From: MWEH01 sp964392385
GTDB lineage: Bacteria; Bacillota; Clostridia; Christensenellales; DTU072
DNA length: 64,000 nucleotides
Reading direction: 5' to 3'
NCBI GenBank assembly: GCA_964392385.1
Contig: CAYMPR010000001.1
Location: 44,678-108,677, forward strand
In this document: piece by piece, positions 56,550 to 64,000 of the stretch
Numbering within the stretch: position 1 is the stretch's first letter
Layout of the letters: every line of letters begins with the position of its first letter
Position numbers and translations under genes: made by a program
The notes under the pieces: model-generated
What the model saw: the letters and a program-made list of their open reading frames with translations, nothing else
What the model was told of the DNA's origin: nothing
Databases searched by the model: none

Positions 56550-57281
56550 TTATTTCCTCTTTTTTTTATTTGTTGAATCTTTAGGATTATAGAAAAAGGC
56601 AATTAATTTTGCGGTAGCTAAAACTATTTGTTTTGATTTATTTACTGCTAAATCTTTCAAAAAAGCTTTTCCCCCTACAGTTATAGCTGCTACAATACTT
56701 GAAAAAATGATACTAAGAAATAGCTTAATGTTATCTGAAGTTTCGTAAGTCATTTTAACAATTAAAGCAATTAAACAAGCGCCACTAACAATTCCACAGA
56801 TATCTCCAATTACATCACAACAAATATTAGAAACTTTTTCTGAATTTCTAATTAGTAGCATGGCTTGTTTGCTTTTAGGTTCCTTTCTGGAGGCCATTGC
56901 ATAAATAGGTTCAGGATCACATGAGGTAACAGCTACTCCAATCGCATCAGCGATTAAACTAATCATTATCAAAAGTATTAACAAAACTATAGAAATGCTA
57001 AAATGTAATAAGTTTGTAAATTCAGAAATTAGTGAAAAAAAACCAGCAATAAAGAAAGTTATTAAAGTGATCTTTATTGTCCAGAAAATAGTATTATTGC
57101 GTTTTTTATCTTTCTTATTTTTCTGCGAAAACTCGCTATTTTTATTATCCAAAGCCTTATCTGAAGCATCAAATTTTTTTGTTTTTTTCTTATGTGTTGT
57201 AACTGTATCGATATTTATTGTTTCTACAGTTTTTGTTTGATTTACTTTATCAAAATTATTTAATTCATTGTCGTTTGACAT
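56550..57281 (-). CDS. oapA: OLE-associated membrane protein OapA
   Basis: 243 aa. Residues 1-68 are hydrophilic and lysine-rich (KKKTKKFD; KNKKDKKRNN). Four membrane helices follow at about 68-90, 93-115, 152-176 and 185-205. SLIADAIGVAVTSCDPEPIY lies after helix 2 and CCDVIGDICGIVSG opens helix 3, giving a DxxxD (D156, D160), the motif reported as essential in OapA; the sequence is also distantly CorB/CNNM-like. OapA binds OLE RNA at the membrane and is implicated in alcohol, cold and Mg2+ responses. Its identity rests on this motif, the topology and its place directly after the RNA. AAAGGA precedes the ATG. The basic N-terminal arm seems long for the family. Confidence 0.82.
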   Translation of the reverse strand: MSNDNELNNFDKVNQTKTVETINIDTVTTHKKKTKKFDASDKALDNKNSEFSQKNKKDKKRNNTIFWTIKITLITFFIAGFFSLISEFTNLLHFSISIVLLILLIMISLIADAIGVAVTSCDPEPIYAMASRKEPKSKQAMLLIRNSEKVSNICCDVIGDICGIVSGACLIALIVKMTYETSDNIKLFLSIIFSSIVAAITVGGKAFLKDLAVNKSKQIVLATAKLIAFFYNPKDSTNKKKRK

Positions 57282-57299
57282 TTTTATCCTTTAAAGTGT

Positions 57300-57878
57300 C
57301 AATGATGGATGATGATTAAGTAAACCTTGCGTCTTTAGGTTCGGTAGGCTTTCCCTAGGTAATACTTGTCGTCGCCGTCCAAGCAGTTTCCTTTTAAATT
57401 ACAAAATGTTCGATTGCTCTAAACATAACCGAATCGCCACTTAGAACACACTATAATCCTTAATGATTTACAGTCTAGAAAATTTCTTTAACAGATTTGG
57501 TACAAACTATCCTCTTTTGCAACTCAGGTTTCATAAGCATAGACCATTCCAAGTTCGCGTACTAATTATGATTCTGAACCTTATTCCTCACTGAGCCACT
57601 CAAGGCAAGCTACACTGCACACAGACATTGATTACCGCATTGCAGGTTTAATCCTATTTAGAGAATCTTTTTGAGATATTCCAAGATAGGTCTCCACGAC
57701 AGTTGGGTCGGCTTTAGCATGCCATTGCTAAACGCCCAAAAATCTTAACTCCCAGCATACACCCGGATTTGGGCAATCCAAGCAAACACCAGAAACTTCA
57801 TCGATATGCTCTTTGACGGTATTTTAGCCCCGCCTTTGCTTGTACCGTATCTGACTAGAATACTGCACCACCATTGAC
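57300..57878 (-). ncRNA. ole: OLE (ornate, large, extremophilic) RNA
   Basis: About 580 nt without ORF, visibly richer in G+C (about 40-45% by eye) than the flanking genes, on the minus strand between ispA and oapA. OLE RNA is known as a roughly 600-nt RNA of Bacillota that lies next to oapA in operons with nusB, xseA, xseB, ispA, nadK, argR and recN; nearly all of these are here in order. Local stems: GGATT/AATCC (57765-57779), an 8-bp pairing 57835-57842 with 57779-57786, and a 6-bp pairing 57843-57848 with 57816-57821. Start near 57878 follows from the promoter; the 3' end near 57300 is approximate and the transcript may continue into oapA. No tmRNA, RNase P or rRNA signature is present. 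I could not align it to the family. Confidence 0.85.
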
Positions 57879-57884
57879 ATATGG

Positions 57885-57913
57885 ATTATATCATATATAA
57901 AAAATACCTGCAA
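57885..57913 (-). promoter_or_regulatory. promoter of OLE RNA
   Basis: Minus strand TTGCAG (57908-57913), 17-nt spacer ending TGA, and TATAAT (57885-57890): an extended -10. It sits 20 nt after the ispA stop and points into the RNA. Confidence 0.75.
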
Positions 57914-57933
57914 ATCAAGAGAAATTTAATATA

Positions 57934-58755
57934 TTATATGATATTAAAAAATTTTAATATGGTATTAAATTCTGAATTATTAAGGTTTAAATCAACTAAA
58001 AGCTTTTTGCATTGTTCACGATTAAAGTTAAGAAAAACAATTGAATCTTCCATTCCCGCAGTAGTAATATAATTGGAAATTTCTGATTGTATAAGGCTAT
58101 CGGAAATATCATCATTGATTTGAAAAATTGTTCCTACAATTAATCCTAATTGTTCTAAACTTCTTATGGTAACATCGCTTAAGCCTAGTAAAATAGCTGG
58201 TGATACAATTGATGCTTGAAAAAGAGCACAGGTTTTGCCTTCATAAATCTTCAAAATGCTTTCTAAAGAATTAGAAATATGTAAAATATCTTTTGCTTGG
58301 CCACCAATCATCCCTTTCGCACCAGTTTTACAACTTATATATGTAGAAGTTTTAACACAATCTTCCGTAATATTTAAACTAAATAATAGTTCAAATGCAG
58401 AATTCAATAGTGCATCCCCTATTAAGATTGCTAAGCCTTGCCCAAACTTAACGTGAACAGTAGGTTTGCCCCTTCTTATTATATCATTGTCCATCCCAGG
58501 TAGATCATCATGTACTAGGGAGTAACTGTGAAAAAGCTCAATAGCTAGTGCGTAAGGAAGTGCTTTATCTAAAGAGAGTCCCAATGATTCCGCTACAGAT
58601 AATAATATTAGAGGTCTGATCCTTTTTCCACCGCCAAAACATGCATAAACCATTCCTTCATATAAATCATCTTGTATTAAACCAGAATATTGTAATAGAT
58701 AATTTCTTAAATTATCATCAACATATTTAATTAGAGTATTAATTTTTTGATTCAT
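57934..58755 (-). CDS. ispA: polyprenyl synthetase, farnesyl/geranyl diphosphate synthase
   Basis: 273 aa, short for the family (about 290-300). First Asp-rich motif in LVHDDLPGMDND with RRGKPTVH; GGQAKDI; the second in QINDDISDS, where the usual DDILD is less regular. Condenses isopentenyl units to C15 (or C10) chains, upstream of MiaA substrates and cell-wall carrier lipids. Overlaps xseB by 17 nt. No dxs follows, unlike many OLE operons. Confidence 0.9.
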   Translation of the reverse strand: MNQKINTLIKYVDDNLRNYLLQYSGLIQDDLYEGMVYACFGGGKRIRPLILLSVAESLGLSLDKALPYALAIELFHSYSLVHDDLPGMDNDIIRRGKPTVHVKFGQGLAILIGDALLNSAFELLFSLNITEDCVKTSTYISCKTGAKGMIGGQAKDILHISNSLESILKIYEGKTCALFQASIVSPAILLGLSDVTIRSLEQLGLIVGTIFQINDDISDSLIQSEISNYITTAGMEDSIVFLNFNREQCKKLLVDLNLNNSEFNTILKFFNII

Positions 58756-58954
58756 TTTGAGTTAACTCGCTTGATTGTAAATCCTTTGAAAGTTCGAATA
58801 GCTTTCCTTTTTTTTCAGATATTGTTTTCAAACATTCTTTTGCAAGAATAATGGCTTGTTCATAAATTGCTAAACTATCTTCTAGCGATAAAGACCCACT
58901 TTCTACTTGATTAACTAGTTGATCTAGTTTAATAATATCATTTTCCAGACTCAT
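58739..58954 (-). CDS. xseB: exonuclease VII small subunit
   Basis: 71 aa helical protein: LDQLVNQVESGSLSLEDSLAIYEQA is typical XseB (quoted in part: VESGSLSLEDSLAIYEQA). ATG 58954 is chosen for AAGGAGAAATAG at about 8 nt; the longer frame would overlap xseA. Confidence 0.92.
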   Translation of the reverse strand: MSLENDIIKLDQLVNQVESGSLSLEDSLAIYEQAIILAKECLKTISEKKGKLFELSKDLQSSELTQNESKN

Positions 58955-58955
58955 T

Positions 58956-60083
58956 CTATTTCTCCTTATTAATAAAATTTTTAACCGTAACACACATTTC
59001 CCCTTCTAATCCAACAACTATCAGCTCATCGCCTGTTTTTATTTGATTAAACGAAGATAGTAGATTCCCATTATAGTATATTTTATAAAATCCTTTTTCA
59101 AATAATTTCGTAGGGTTAATTGCATTAATTTTTTCTAGAAGAATATTTACTTTGGATTCGAAATTAAGTAAAGTAATTTCATTTTTATGGAGCATATTTT
59201 TTGTAATATTTTTAATGTATAATTCAATATTATCTATTTTTAATTTTATAATATCGAATATTTTATTGGTTTTAGATATTAATTCCTTGATATTTTTTTC
59301 CAATAAATCTACGATAAACTCAGCAGCTGCTGTTGGAGTAGCACATCTTACATCCGAAACAGCATCTGAAATTGTATAATCGACCTCATGCCCAACTGCT
59401 GATATAATAAATGTTTTCATTTGGAAAATAGCTCTTGCAACACTTTCGCTATTAAAAGCATATAAATCCTCGAAAGAGCCACCCCCTCTAGCAAGAACCA
59501 CTAAATCATAGTTTTTTCCATCAACTATTTTTAAAGCATTTACTATTTCCTTTTCAGCAGAAAGCCCTTGAACCGAAACATCATAAACAAAAACATTTAT
59601 ATTATTATTGTAATTACGTATTGTTTTATAAATATCTTGTATAACCGCACCTTTCTTGCTAGTAACAACACAAATATTAAGAGGGAATAGAGGTGGTTGT
59701 ATTTTATGTATTGTATCAAAAAGACCTTCTTTTGCAAGGGATATTTTTAGATCTTGAAATATTTCATGAAGTTTTCCAAGTCCACATGGCTCAATATTTT
59801 TCGCGATAAAAGATAACTTTCCAGTTTTTACATAATATGAAATCTGGCCCGAGACATAGACACTATCTCCTTCTTTAGGAGTATATGTTTTTCTTAAATT
59901 AAAACAACATAGAGGAATTTGAGAATTATCATCTTTTAAATTACAATAAAGATTATCTTTATGAATTGAGACCCCTGAAACCTCACCCTTTACCAATATG
60001 TCCCACAACAAAGAATCATTATCTATTACACCATTTAAATATGAATTAAGTTCTGTTACAGTGAGAAATTCTTTTTCGGCCAT
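58956..60083 (-). CDS. xseA: exonuclease VII large subunit
   Basis: 375 aa; with XseB degrades single-stranded DNA from both ends. N-terminal OB-fold (about 5-100, LTVTELNSYLNG; VKGEVSGVSIHKDNLY), catalytic part with VVTSKKGAVIQDI, VVLARGGGSFEDLYAFN and AVGHEVDYTISDAVSDVRCATPTAAAE, then coiled coil. Start ATG 60083; GTG 60089 and TTG 60092 are also in frame. Confidence 0.94.
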   Translation of the reverse strand: MAEKEFLTVTELNSYLNGVIDNDSLLWDILVKGEVSGVSIHKDNLYCNLKDDNSQIPLCCFNLRKTYTPKEGDSVYVSGQISYYVKTGKLSFIAKNIEPCGLGKLHEIFQDLKISLAKEGLFDTIHKIQPPLFPLNICVVTSKKGAVIQDIYKTIRNYNNNINVFVYDVSVQGLSAEKEIVNALKIVDGKNYDLVVLARGGGSFEDLYAFNSESVARAIFQMKTFIISAVGHEVDYTISDAVSDVRCATPTAAAEFIVDLLEKNIKELISKTNKIFDIIKLKIDNIELYIKNITKNMLHKNEITLLNFESKVNILLEKINAINPTKLFEKGFYKIYYNGNLLSSFNQIKTGDELIVVGLEGEMCVTVKNFINKEK

Positions 60084-60097
60084 ATTCACCAACTATA

Positions 60098-60517
60098 TTA
60101 TTTATTATTCAACAGAGTTTTATTAATTGAACTTAATATCCCATTAACATAAGAACTACTCTTTTCAGTGGAATATATTTTCACTAAACAAACGGCTTCA
60201 GAAATAGAAACATTTATTGGGATTTCATCGATATAAAGCATTTCGTAAATTGCAACTAGTAAAGCTGCCAAATCTGTTTTATATATTCTTTCGATATTAA
60301 ACCCTTGGGCAAAATCTTGTATTATTTTCGAAAGTTCATCAAATTTTTCAACAATACCAAAATAGGCAGTTTTCATATATAATAAATCTTCTTCGGAAAA
60401 CTCAGGAGAAGATAATAAAGTAAAAGTTTTCAGATTAGTCTCACCACCAGAAAATAAAAATTCAAAAACTAACTTATATAAATTTGTTCGTGCAATAGTC
60501 CTCGTTTTTGTATTCAT
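60098..60517 (-). CDS. nusB: transcription antitermination protein NusB
   Basis: 139 aa, all-helical. RTIARTNLYKLVFEFLFSGG near the start, DLAALLVAIYEMLYIDEIPINVSISEAV and VNGILSSI at the end. Works with NusE and NusA in rRNA antitermination. It overlaps the Asp23 gene by 4 nt. Confidence 0.92.
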   Translation of the reverse strand: MNTKTRTIARTNLYKLVFEFLFSGGETNLKTFTLLSSPEFSEEDLLYMKTAYFGIVEKFDELSKIIQDFAQGFNIERIYKTDLAALLVAIYEMLYIDEIPINVSISEAVCLVKIYSTEKSSSYVNGILSSINKTLLNNK

Positions 60518-60828
60518 AAATTTATACTGCTTACAAATATATTAATTTTTCTTACTTTAAATTTAGTCCCCGCTTCAACATCATTTTTTATGTGTTCTTG
60601 AAGAGTACAACTGATTTCTGATATCAAGGAACCAAACTTTACGTTTATATATACATCTATTTCCACAAAATCCTCTACTAATTTAACAATTATAGATTCT
60701 TTAGCTTTTTTCTCTAAAGACATATCGGCAAGAGATACCAAATCTATTCTTGATAATGCTTTTTTAACAATAGAGCCGATAAGCTCCTTAAATCTATTTT
60801 CAACTTGTTCATTAATTCTACTATTCAT
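60514..60828 (-). CDS. Asp23/Gls24-family protein (YqhY-like)
   Basis: 104 aa: IVKKALSRIDLVSLADMSLE, VDVYINVKFGSLISEISCTLQEHI-type core and an end strand VRKINIFVSSINL. In Bacillus, yqhY sits just before nusB and influences fatty-acid synthesis enzyme control; here acc genes are absent, so only the family is certain. Upstream 55 nt hold AGGAC but no clear promoter. Confidence 0.8.
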   Translation of the reverse strand: MNSRINEQVENRFKELIGSIVKKALSRIDLVSLADMSLEKKAKESIIVKLVEDFVEIDVYINVKFGSLISEISCTLQEHIKNDVEAGTKFKVRKINIFVSSINL

Positions 60829-60883
60829 TATTAAATTACTTGTCCTATTAATGTTTTGTAATATGAATTATATAATTGAATAC

Positions 60884-61450
60884 TTAAACTCTAGACATAT
60901 AGCTTCCAGTACGAGTATCAATACGAATAACTTCACCTTCATTGACAAATAAAGGTACTTGTACTGAAAAACCTGTTTCTAATACTGCAAGTTTTGAGCC
61001 TGGTTGAGCTGTTGATCCGGGTAATCCTGGTTCACAATCAACAATCAAAAGTTCTACGAAATTTTCTGGTTCAACAGAAAATGGGGAATCTTTATAAAAT
61101 GCAATATCTACTGGGCTTCCTTCTTTAATATATCTTAAGGCATCTTCAACAACATCCTTGTTCATTGGGATCATATCGAAATTTTCCTTATCCATGAAAT
61201 AATATAAATCACCATCCTTATAACTATATTCCATTTTCTTTCTTTCGATGTGAGCAAGCTCATATTTTTCACTTGGATTAAAAGTTCTTTCTATAACTCC
61301 ACCGGTCATAACATTTCTCATTTTTGCGCGAACAAAAGCTGAGCCCTTACCTGGTTTAACATGTTGAAATTCAATTATCATTTGAACGGATCCATTATCT
61401 AATTCAAATGTAATTCCTTTCCTAAATTCACCTGCTGATATGTATGGCAT
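60884..61450 (-). CDS. efp: elongation factor P
   Basis: 188 aa, three beta-barrels. K35 in VKPGKGSAFVR is the tip lysine that rescues polyproline stalls. VIERTFNPSEKYELAHIERKK is typical and the C-terminal GEVIRIDTRTGSYMSRV is the EF-P signature. AGGAGG lies before ATG. Confidence 0.96.
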   Translation of the reverse strand: MPYISAGEFRKGITFELDNGSVQMIIEFQHVKPGKGSAFVRAKMRNVMTGGVIERTFNPSEKYELAHIERKKMEYSYKDGDLYYFMDKENFDMIPMNKDVVEDALRYIKEGSPVDIAFYKDSPFSVEPENFVELLIVDCEPGLPGSTAQPGSKLAVLETGFSVQVPLFVNEGEVIRIDTRTGSYMSRV

Positions 61451-61467
61451 ATGTCCTCCTATAATAA

Positions 61468-62511
61468 CTACAATATTATTAGTGTTTTTTGTGATTTTGT
61501 CAAGTTAACTACTTTATCTCTTGCAACAATCACTATATCCTCTATTCTAATTCCGAATTTACCTGGAAGATAAATTCCAGGTTCAATACTAGTAACTACC
61601 CCTTCTGAGATTTCACCATCGTAATACTTACTAAGCATAGGATATTCATGGATATCAATGCCTAATGAGTGACCTAGTGAATGAGTAAAAAATTCAGATA
61701 GATTGTTTTTGGTAAACACCATACGAGCAAAGGAGTCGCACTGTAATCCAGTCATACCAGGCTTAATGGATTCAATAGCAGTATTTTGAGCTTCTAGAAC
61801 TAAATTGTATGTTTCAATGTAAGCTTCTGAAGGATTACCAATTGCAAGGCTTCTTGTCATATCAGAGCAATATCCTTGATATTTTGCGCCAAAATCCATA
61901 GTAATATAATCATCATTGAGCAAAACATTATCAGATGGATGAGCATGTGGTTTTGAGGTATTTTTACCAAATGCGACAATAGTGTCAAAGGCAAGAGTAC
62001 CACCATTGATAAATATTTGTGAATTAATATAATTACATAGTTGTTTTTCAGAAATGCCAGGTTTTATAAAAGAAAGTGAATTATAAAACACATTATCAGT
62101 AATTGATTGGGCTTTAATAATTAAATCAACTTCATCTTTTTCTTTTATAGACCTAATTTTAGATAATTGCTCGGATAATGGTATTAATTTAAATTTTTTA
62201 ATTAATAAATATTCTTTTTGTAAAACTTTCATATCCTCATAAGCTAAATGTTTAATATTCAACTCTTTTAATAGCTGAATCGCACTAGAGGAGTAACTTC
62301 CGCCTCCCTGAATCTCTATAAAAATGAAGTTTGAAACCTGTTGCTCGAACTCTTCTTTTACTCTTTTATCGGATATGTAAAATTGTTTATCTCTTGTTAA
62401 AATAATCCTAGCATCTTCATTAGTATAGCCAGAGAAATAAAAGAGGTTTGATGGGCTGGATATGTAAACCGCATCAAAATTATTAAAATTTATCTTTTTG
62501 TTTCTATTCAT
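61468..62511 (-). CDS. pepQ: Xaa-Pro aminopeptidase-like M24 peptidase
   Basis: 347 aa. N-terminal creatinase-like domain (about 1-125) and M24 metal domain with DFGAKYQGYCSDMTRS (two Asp), HSLGHSLGIDIHEYP (His), SIEPGIYLPGKFGIRIEDIV (two Glu). Cleaves X-Pro dipeptides or N-terminal X-Pro bonds. Paired with efp, as in many Bacillota. Confidence 0.9.
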   Translation of the reverse strand: MNRNKKINFNNFDAVYISSPSNLFYFSGYTNEDARIILTRDKQFYISDKRVKEEFEQQVSNFIFIEIQGGGSYSSSAIQLLKELNIKHLAYEDMKVLQKEYLLIKKFKLIPLSEQLSKIRSIKEKDEVDLIIKAQSITDNVFYNSLSFIKPGISEKQLCNYINSQIFINGGTLAFDTIVAFGKNTSKPHAHPSDNVLLNDDYITMDFGAKYQGYCSDMTRSLAIGNPSEAYIETYNLVLEAQNTAIESIKPGMTGLQCDSFARMVFTKNNLSEFFTHSLGHSLGIDIHEYPMLSKYYDGEISEGVVTSIEPGIYLPGKFGIRIEDIVIVARDKVVNLTKSQKTLIIL

Positions 62512-62522
62512 TATTAGATTGT

Positions 62523-62528
62523 ATTATA
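62523..62528 (-). promoter_or_regulatory. -10 box of pepQ-efp, near-leaderless
   Basis: Minus strand TATAAT ends 11 nt before the ATG at 62511, the same distance as at lexA. No clear -35 and no ribosome site. Confidence 0.4.
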
Positions 62529-62599
62529 ATTTAAATATAAAGTAAAATATAATATATAAAAGAAACATATGTTATTTTCACACTTTTTTCACAATAATT

Positions 62600-62608
62600 T
62601 GGTAAAAT
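62600..62608 (+). promoter_or_regulatory. possible extended -10 of the HtrA-like gene
   Basis: TGG TAAAAT (TGnTATAAT-like) in the divergent space from pepQ, about 30 nt before ATG; no -35. AAGGAGC follows at 62625, so this gene has a normal leader. Confidence 0.35.
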
Positions 62609-62640
62609 AACACTGAATAATATAAGGAGCTAATTTTATT

Positions 62641-63837
62641 ATGAAAAATTCTAAAAAAATACTCATTATTACACTTATAATCACATTACTGATGGTTTTA
62701 GCAAGTTGTAATCCCAGTTTTGTTGGACTAGATTCAGATAGATTATCTAGTGATTCTGCAAACACCACACCTCCAACAAATAACGTAATTGCACCAACTG
62801 CTAACTATAATGTATCCATTGATACAGTAACACCAACATTGGTCGAAGGTGGATTACCAGAGGTCGTAGAATCCGTAAGGGATAGTGTTGTTTCTTTAAA
62901 TGTTGAATTAGGGGAACAAGGTCAATCTTCTGGTTCTGGTGTGTTTTTTGCAAAAGATACTGAAGAAAACGCCACATTTATTATTACTTGCTGCCACGTA
63001 ATTGATATGGCAACAAAAATTACTGCAATATTAACAGATGGTTCAGAAATTGATTGTCTTTTGATTGGTGGAGATGATGAAAAAGATATAGCTGTTTTAA
63101 AAGTTGATGGCAATTATCAAACAGCAAAAATAAGAATCTTAGATGAGGCACCATTAAAACTCGCTGAATCTGTTTTTGCTATTGGGAATCCTTTAGGTAC
63201 TCTTGGAGGTAGTGTTACACAAGGGATAATTAGTGGTGTTGAAAGAGTAATAAATATGGAGGGAGTCGAAATGAGTTTATTACAAATCGATGTTGCGGTT
63301 AACCCTGGAAACTCAGGAGGTGCTTTGTTTGATTATTACGGTAATTTGGTTGGAATTGTTAATGCAAAAAGTGTTGGTGCTGATGTTGAAGGCATAGGAT
63401 ATGCAATAAGAATAGATGAAGCTATAAGTGATGCGCAATCTTTTCTAAATACAGCTGGAAATCCAGATTTTGACAATCTCGGTTATATTGAGGGCAAAGT
63501 TCGTCTTGGCGTAACCGTACAAGGATATTTAGAAGATGCAAAATATGTATACTTAATTAAATCATTAAACATTTATGGCTCAGTTGCATATCATAATTCA
63601 ACTGCACAACAGGAAAACAAAGTAGAAATCAACGATATTATTACCGGTGTTAAGCAAAATGGTACTACTATTGAATTTATTGATATTAATACCTTGGGTA
63701 ATTTAATAAAGAGCTTAAAAGTTGGGGATAGTATTACTTTGCTAATTGAACACCCTGTTTCAAGTGGATTTTTGACATACCAATACCAAAGTAGAGAAAT
63801 ATCCATAACTATGCAGCAATATGTTTATGGTAAATAA
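62641..63837 (+). CDS. HtrA/DegP-like trypsin-family serine protease, lipoprotein
   Basis: 398 aa. Signal peptide with lipobox LASC at about 20-23, then Ser/Thr/Asn linker, protease domain (about 75-275) with His in ITCCHVID, Asp in KDIAVLKV and Ser in VNPGNSGGALFD; C-terminal PDZ-like part (about 285-395, LGVTVQGYLED). A quality-control protease on the outer face of the membrane, processed by LspA. The gene is the only + gene of the right half. Confidence 0.88.
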   Translation: MKNSKKILIITLIITLLMVLASCNPSFVGLDSDRLSSDSANTTPPTNNVIAPTANYNVSIDTVTPTLVEGGLPEVVESVRDSVVSLNVELGEQGQSSGSGVFFAKDTEENATFIITCCHVIDMATKITAILTDGSEIDCLLIGGDDEKDIAVLKVDGNYQTAKIRILDEAPLKLAESVFAIGNPLGTLGGSVTQGIISGVERVINMEGVEMSLLQIDVAVNPGNSGGALFDYYGNLVGIVNAKSVGADVEGIGYAIRIDEAISDAQSFLNTAGNPDFDNLGYIEGKVRLGVTVQGYLEDAKYVYLIKSLNIYGSVAYHNSTAQQENKVEINDIITGVKQNGTTIEFIDINTLGNLIKSLKVGDSITLLIEHPVSSGFLTYQYQSREISITMQQYVYGK

Positions 63838-63902
63838 TTATTTTGCGATATAATACTTAGAAAAACTTATACAATAATGTAACAATACTTAGAAGAAAAA
63901 AT

Positions 63903-63932
63903 AAAAAGGCATCAAGTCATTGATGCCTTTTT
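63903..63932. terminator. bidirectional terminator between htrA-like gene and tRNA-Tyr
   Basis: AAAAAGGCATCAA and TTGATGCCTTTTT make a perfect 13-bp stem around GTCA. It touches the encoded CCA of tRNA-Tyr on the minus strand. Confidence 0.88.
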
Positions 63933-64000
63933 GGTGGGCAGGGACGGATTCGAACCATCGAAGTCACTGACAACAGATTTACAGTCTGCTCCCTTTGGCC
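63932..64000 (-). tRNA. tRNA-Tyr (GTA anticodon), 5' end outside window
   Basis: Minus strand: anticodon arm GCAGA-CTGTAAA-TCTGT with anticodon GTA, long variable arm, T-loop TTCGAAT, discriminator A and an encoded CCA. The acceptor and most of the D-arm 5' strands lie beyond 64000. Confidence 0.92.

Noticed and set aside
57300..57878. tmRNA, RNase P RNA or rRNA fragment for the gene-free region
   Set aside because: No tag reading frame with tRNA-like ends, none of the conserved RNase P core phrases and no rRNA signature; the context fits OLE instead.
57881..58072. 63-aa + strand ORF across the OLE promoter and ispA end
   Set aside because: Antisense to ispA, no ribosome site, composition follows the AT-rich strand; a shadow.
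1..64000. CRISPR arrays, insertion sequences, or TGA recoding
   Set aside because: No regularly spaced direct repeats, no transposase, and TGA is used as a normal stop (for example at 5008, 17100 and 33092).

Overview
The window is AT-rich bacterial DNA (roughly 30% G+C by eye) with dense, overlapping operons, the standard stop codons and a gene repertoire typical of low-G+C Gram-positives (Bacillota, Clostridia-like). Pointers to that group are the IspH-ribosomal protein S1 fusion, ScpA/ScpB, MutS2, ArgR, LexA with an Ala-Gly cleavage site, YlxR/YlxQ in the nusA-infB operon, a XerS-like recombinase and InlB/MBG-type surface repeats. No outer-membrane genes are seen. One 100-N scaffold gap (13726-13825) cuts truB. 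The genome looks like an uncultured, possibly gut-type clostridial assembly; the species cannot be named from the sequence.

Left half (1-33.5 kb, almost all + strand): the 3' part of a PolC-like exonuclease gene; a 1195-aa repeat lipoprotein with yggS; lspA and an RluD-type pseudouridine synthase; the translation/transcription operon rimP-nusA-rnpM(ylxR)-ylxQ-infB-rbfA-nrnA-truB-[gap]-ribF, continuing into an endonuclease IV-like gene, an M50 protease and scpA-scpB; a 2776-aa membrane-anchored MBG-repeat surface protein; rluB-surE-flavoprotein-cmk-ispH/rpsA; then tRNA-Trp (reverse), proC and rnhA.

Right half (33.6-62.5 kb, all - strand): padR-like membrane regulator, lexA and xerS; the DNA-repair/tRNA-modification run miaB-mutS-mutL-miaA-ynbB; pheS-pheT-mutS2-cysteine desulfurase-thiI; and pepQ-efp-asp23-nusB-xseA-xseB-ispA-[OLE RNA]-oapA-nadK-argR-recN. 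A HtrA-like lipoprotein protease (+) and a partial tRNA-Tyr (-) close the window.

The standout is the roughly 580-nt gene-free, G+C-richer stretch at about 57.3-57.88 kb. Its position between ispA and a four-helix membrane protein with a DxxxD motif, inside the nusB-xseAB-ispA-nadK-argR-recN operon, is the known context of the OLE (ornate, large, extremophilic) RNA and its membrane partner OapA. It has its own near-consensus promoter and a possible 5' pseudoknot.

Two further structural themes stand out. First, genes switch from + to - at 33.5 kb, next to a XerS-like recombinase and a perfect 28-bp palindrome that resembles a dif site, so the replication terminus may lie here. Second, several operon heads (lipoprotein, lspA, xerS, miaB, nadK, with lexA and pepQ close to it) have a -10 box only 6-11 nt before the ATG and no Shine-Dalgarno, which suggests leaderless mRNAs beside normally led genes.
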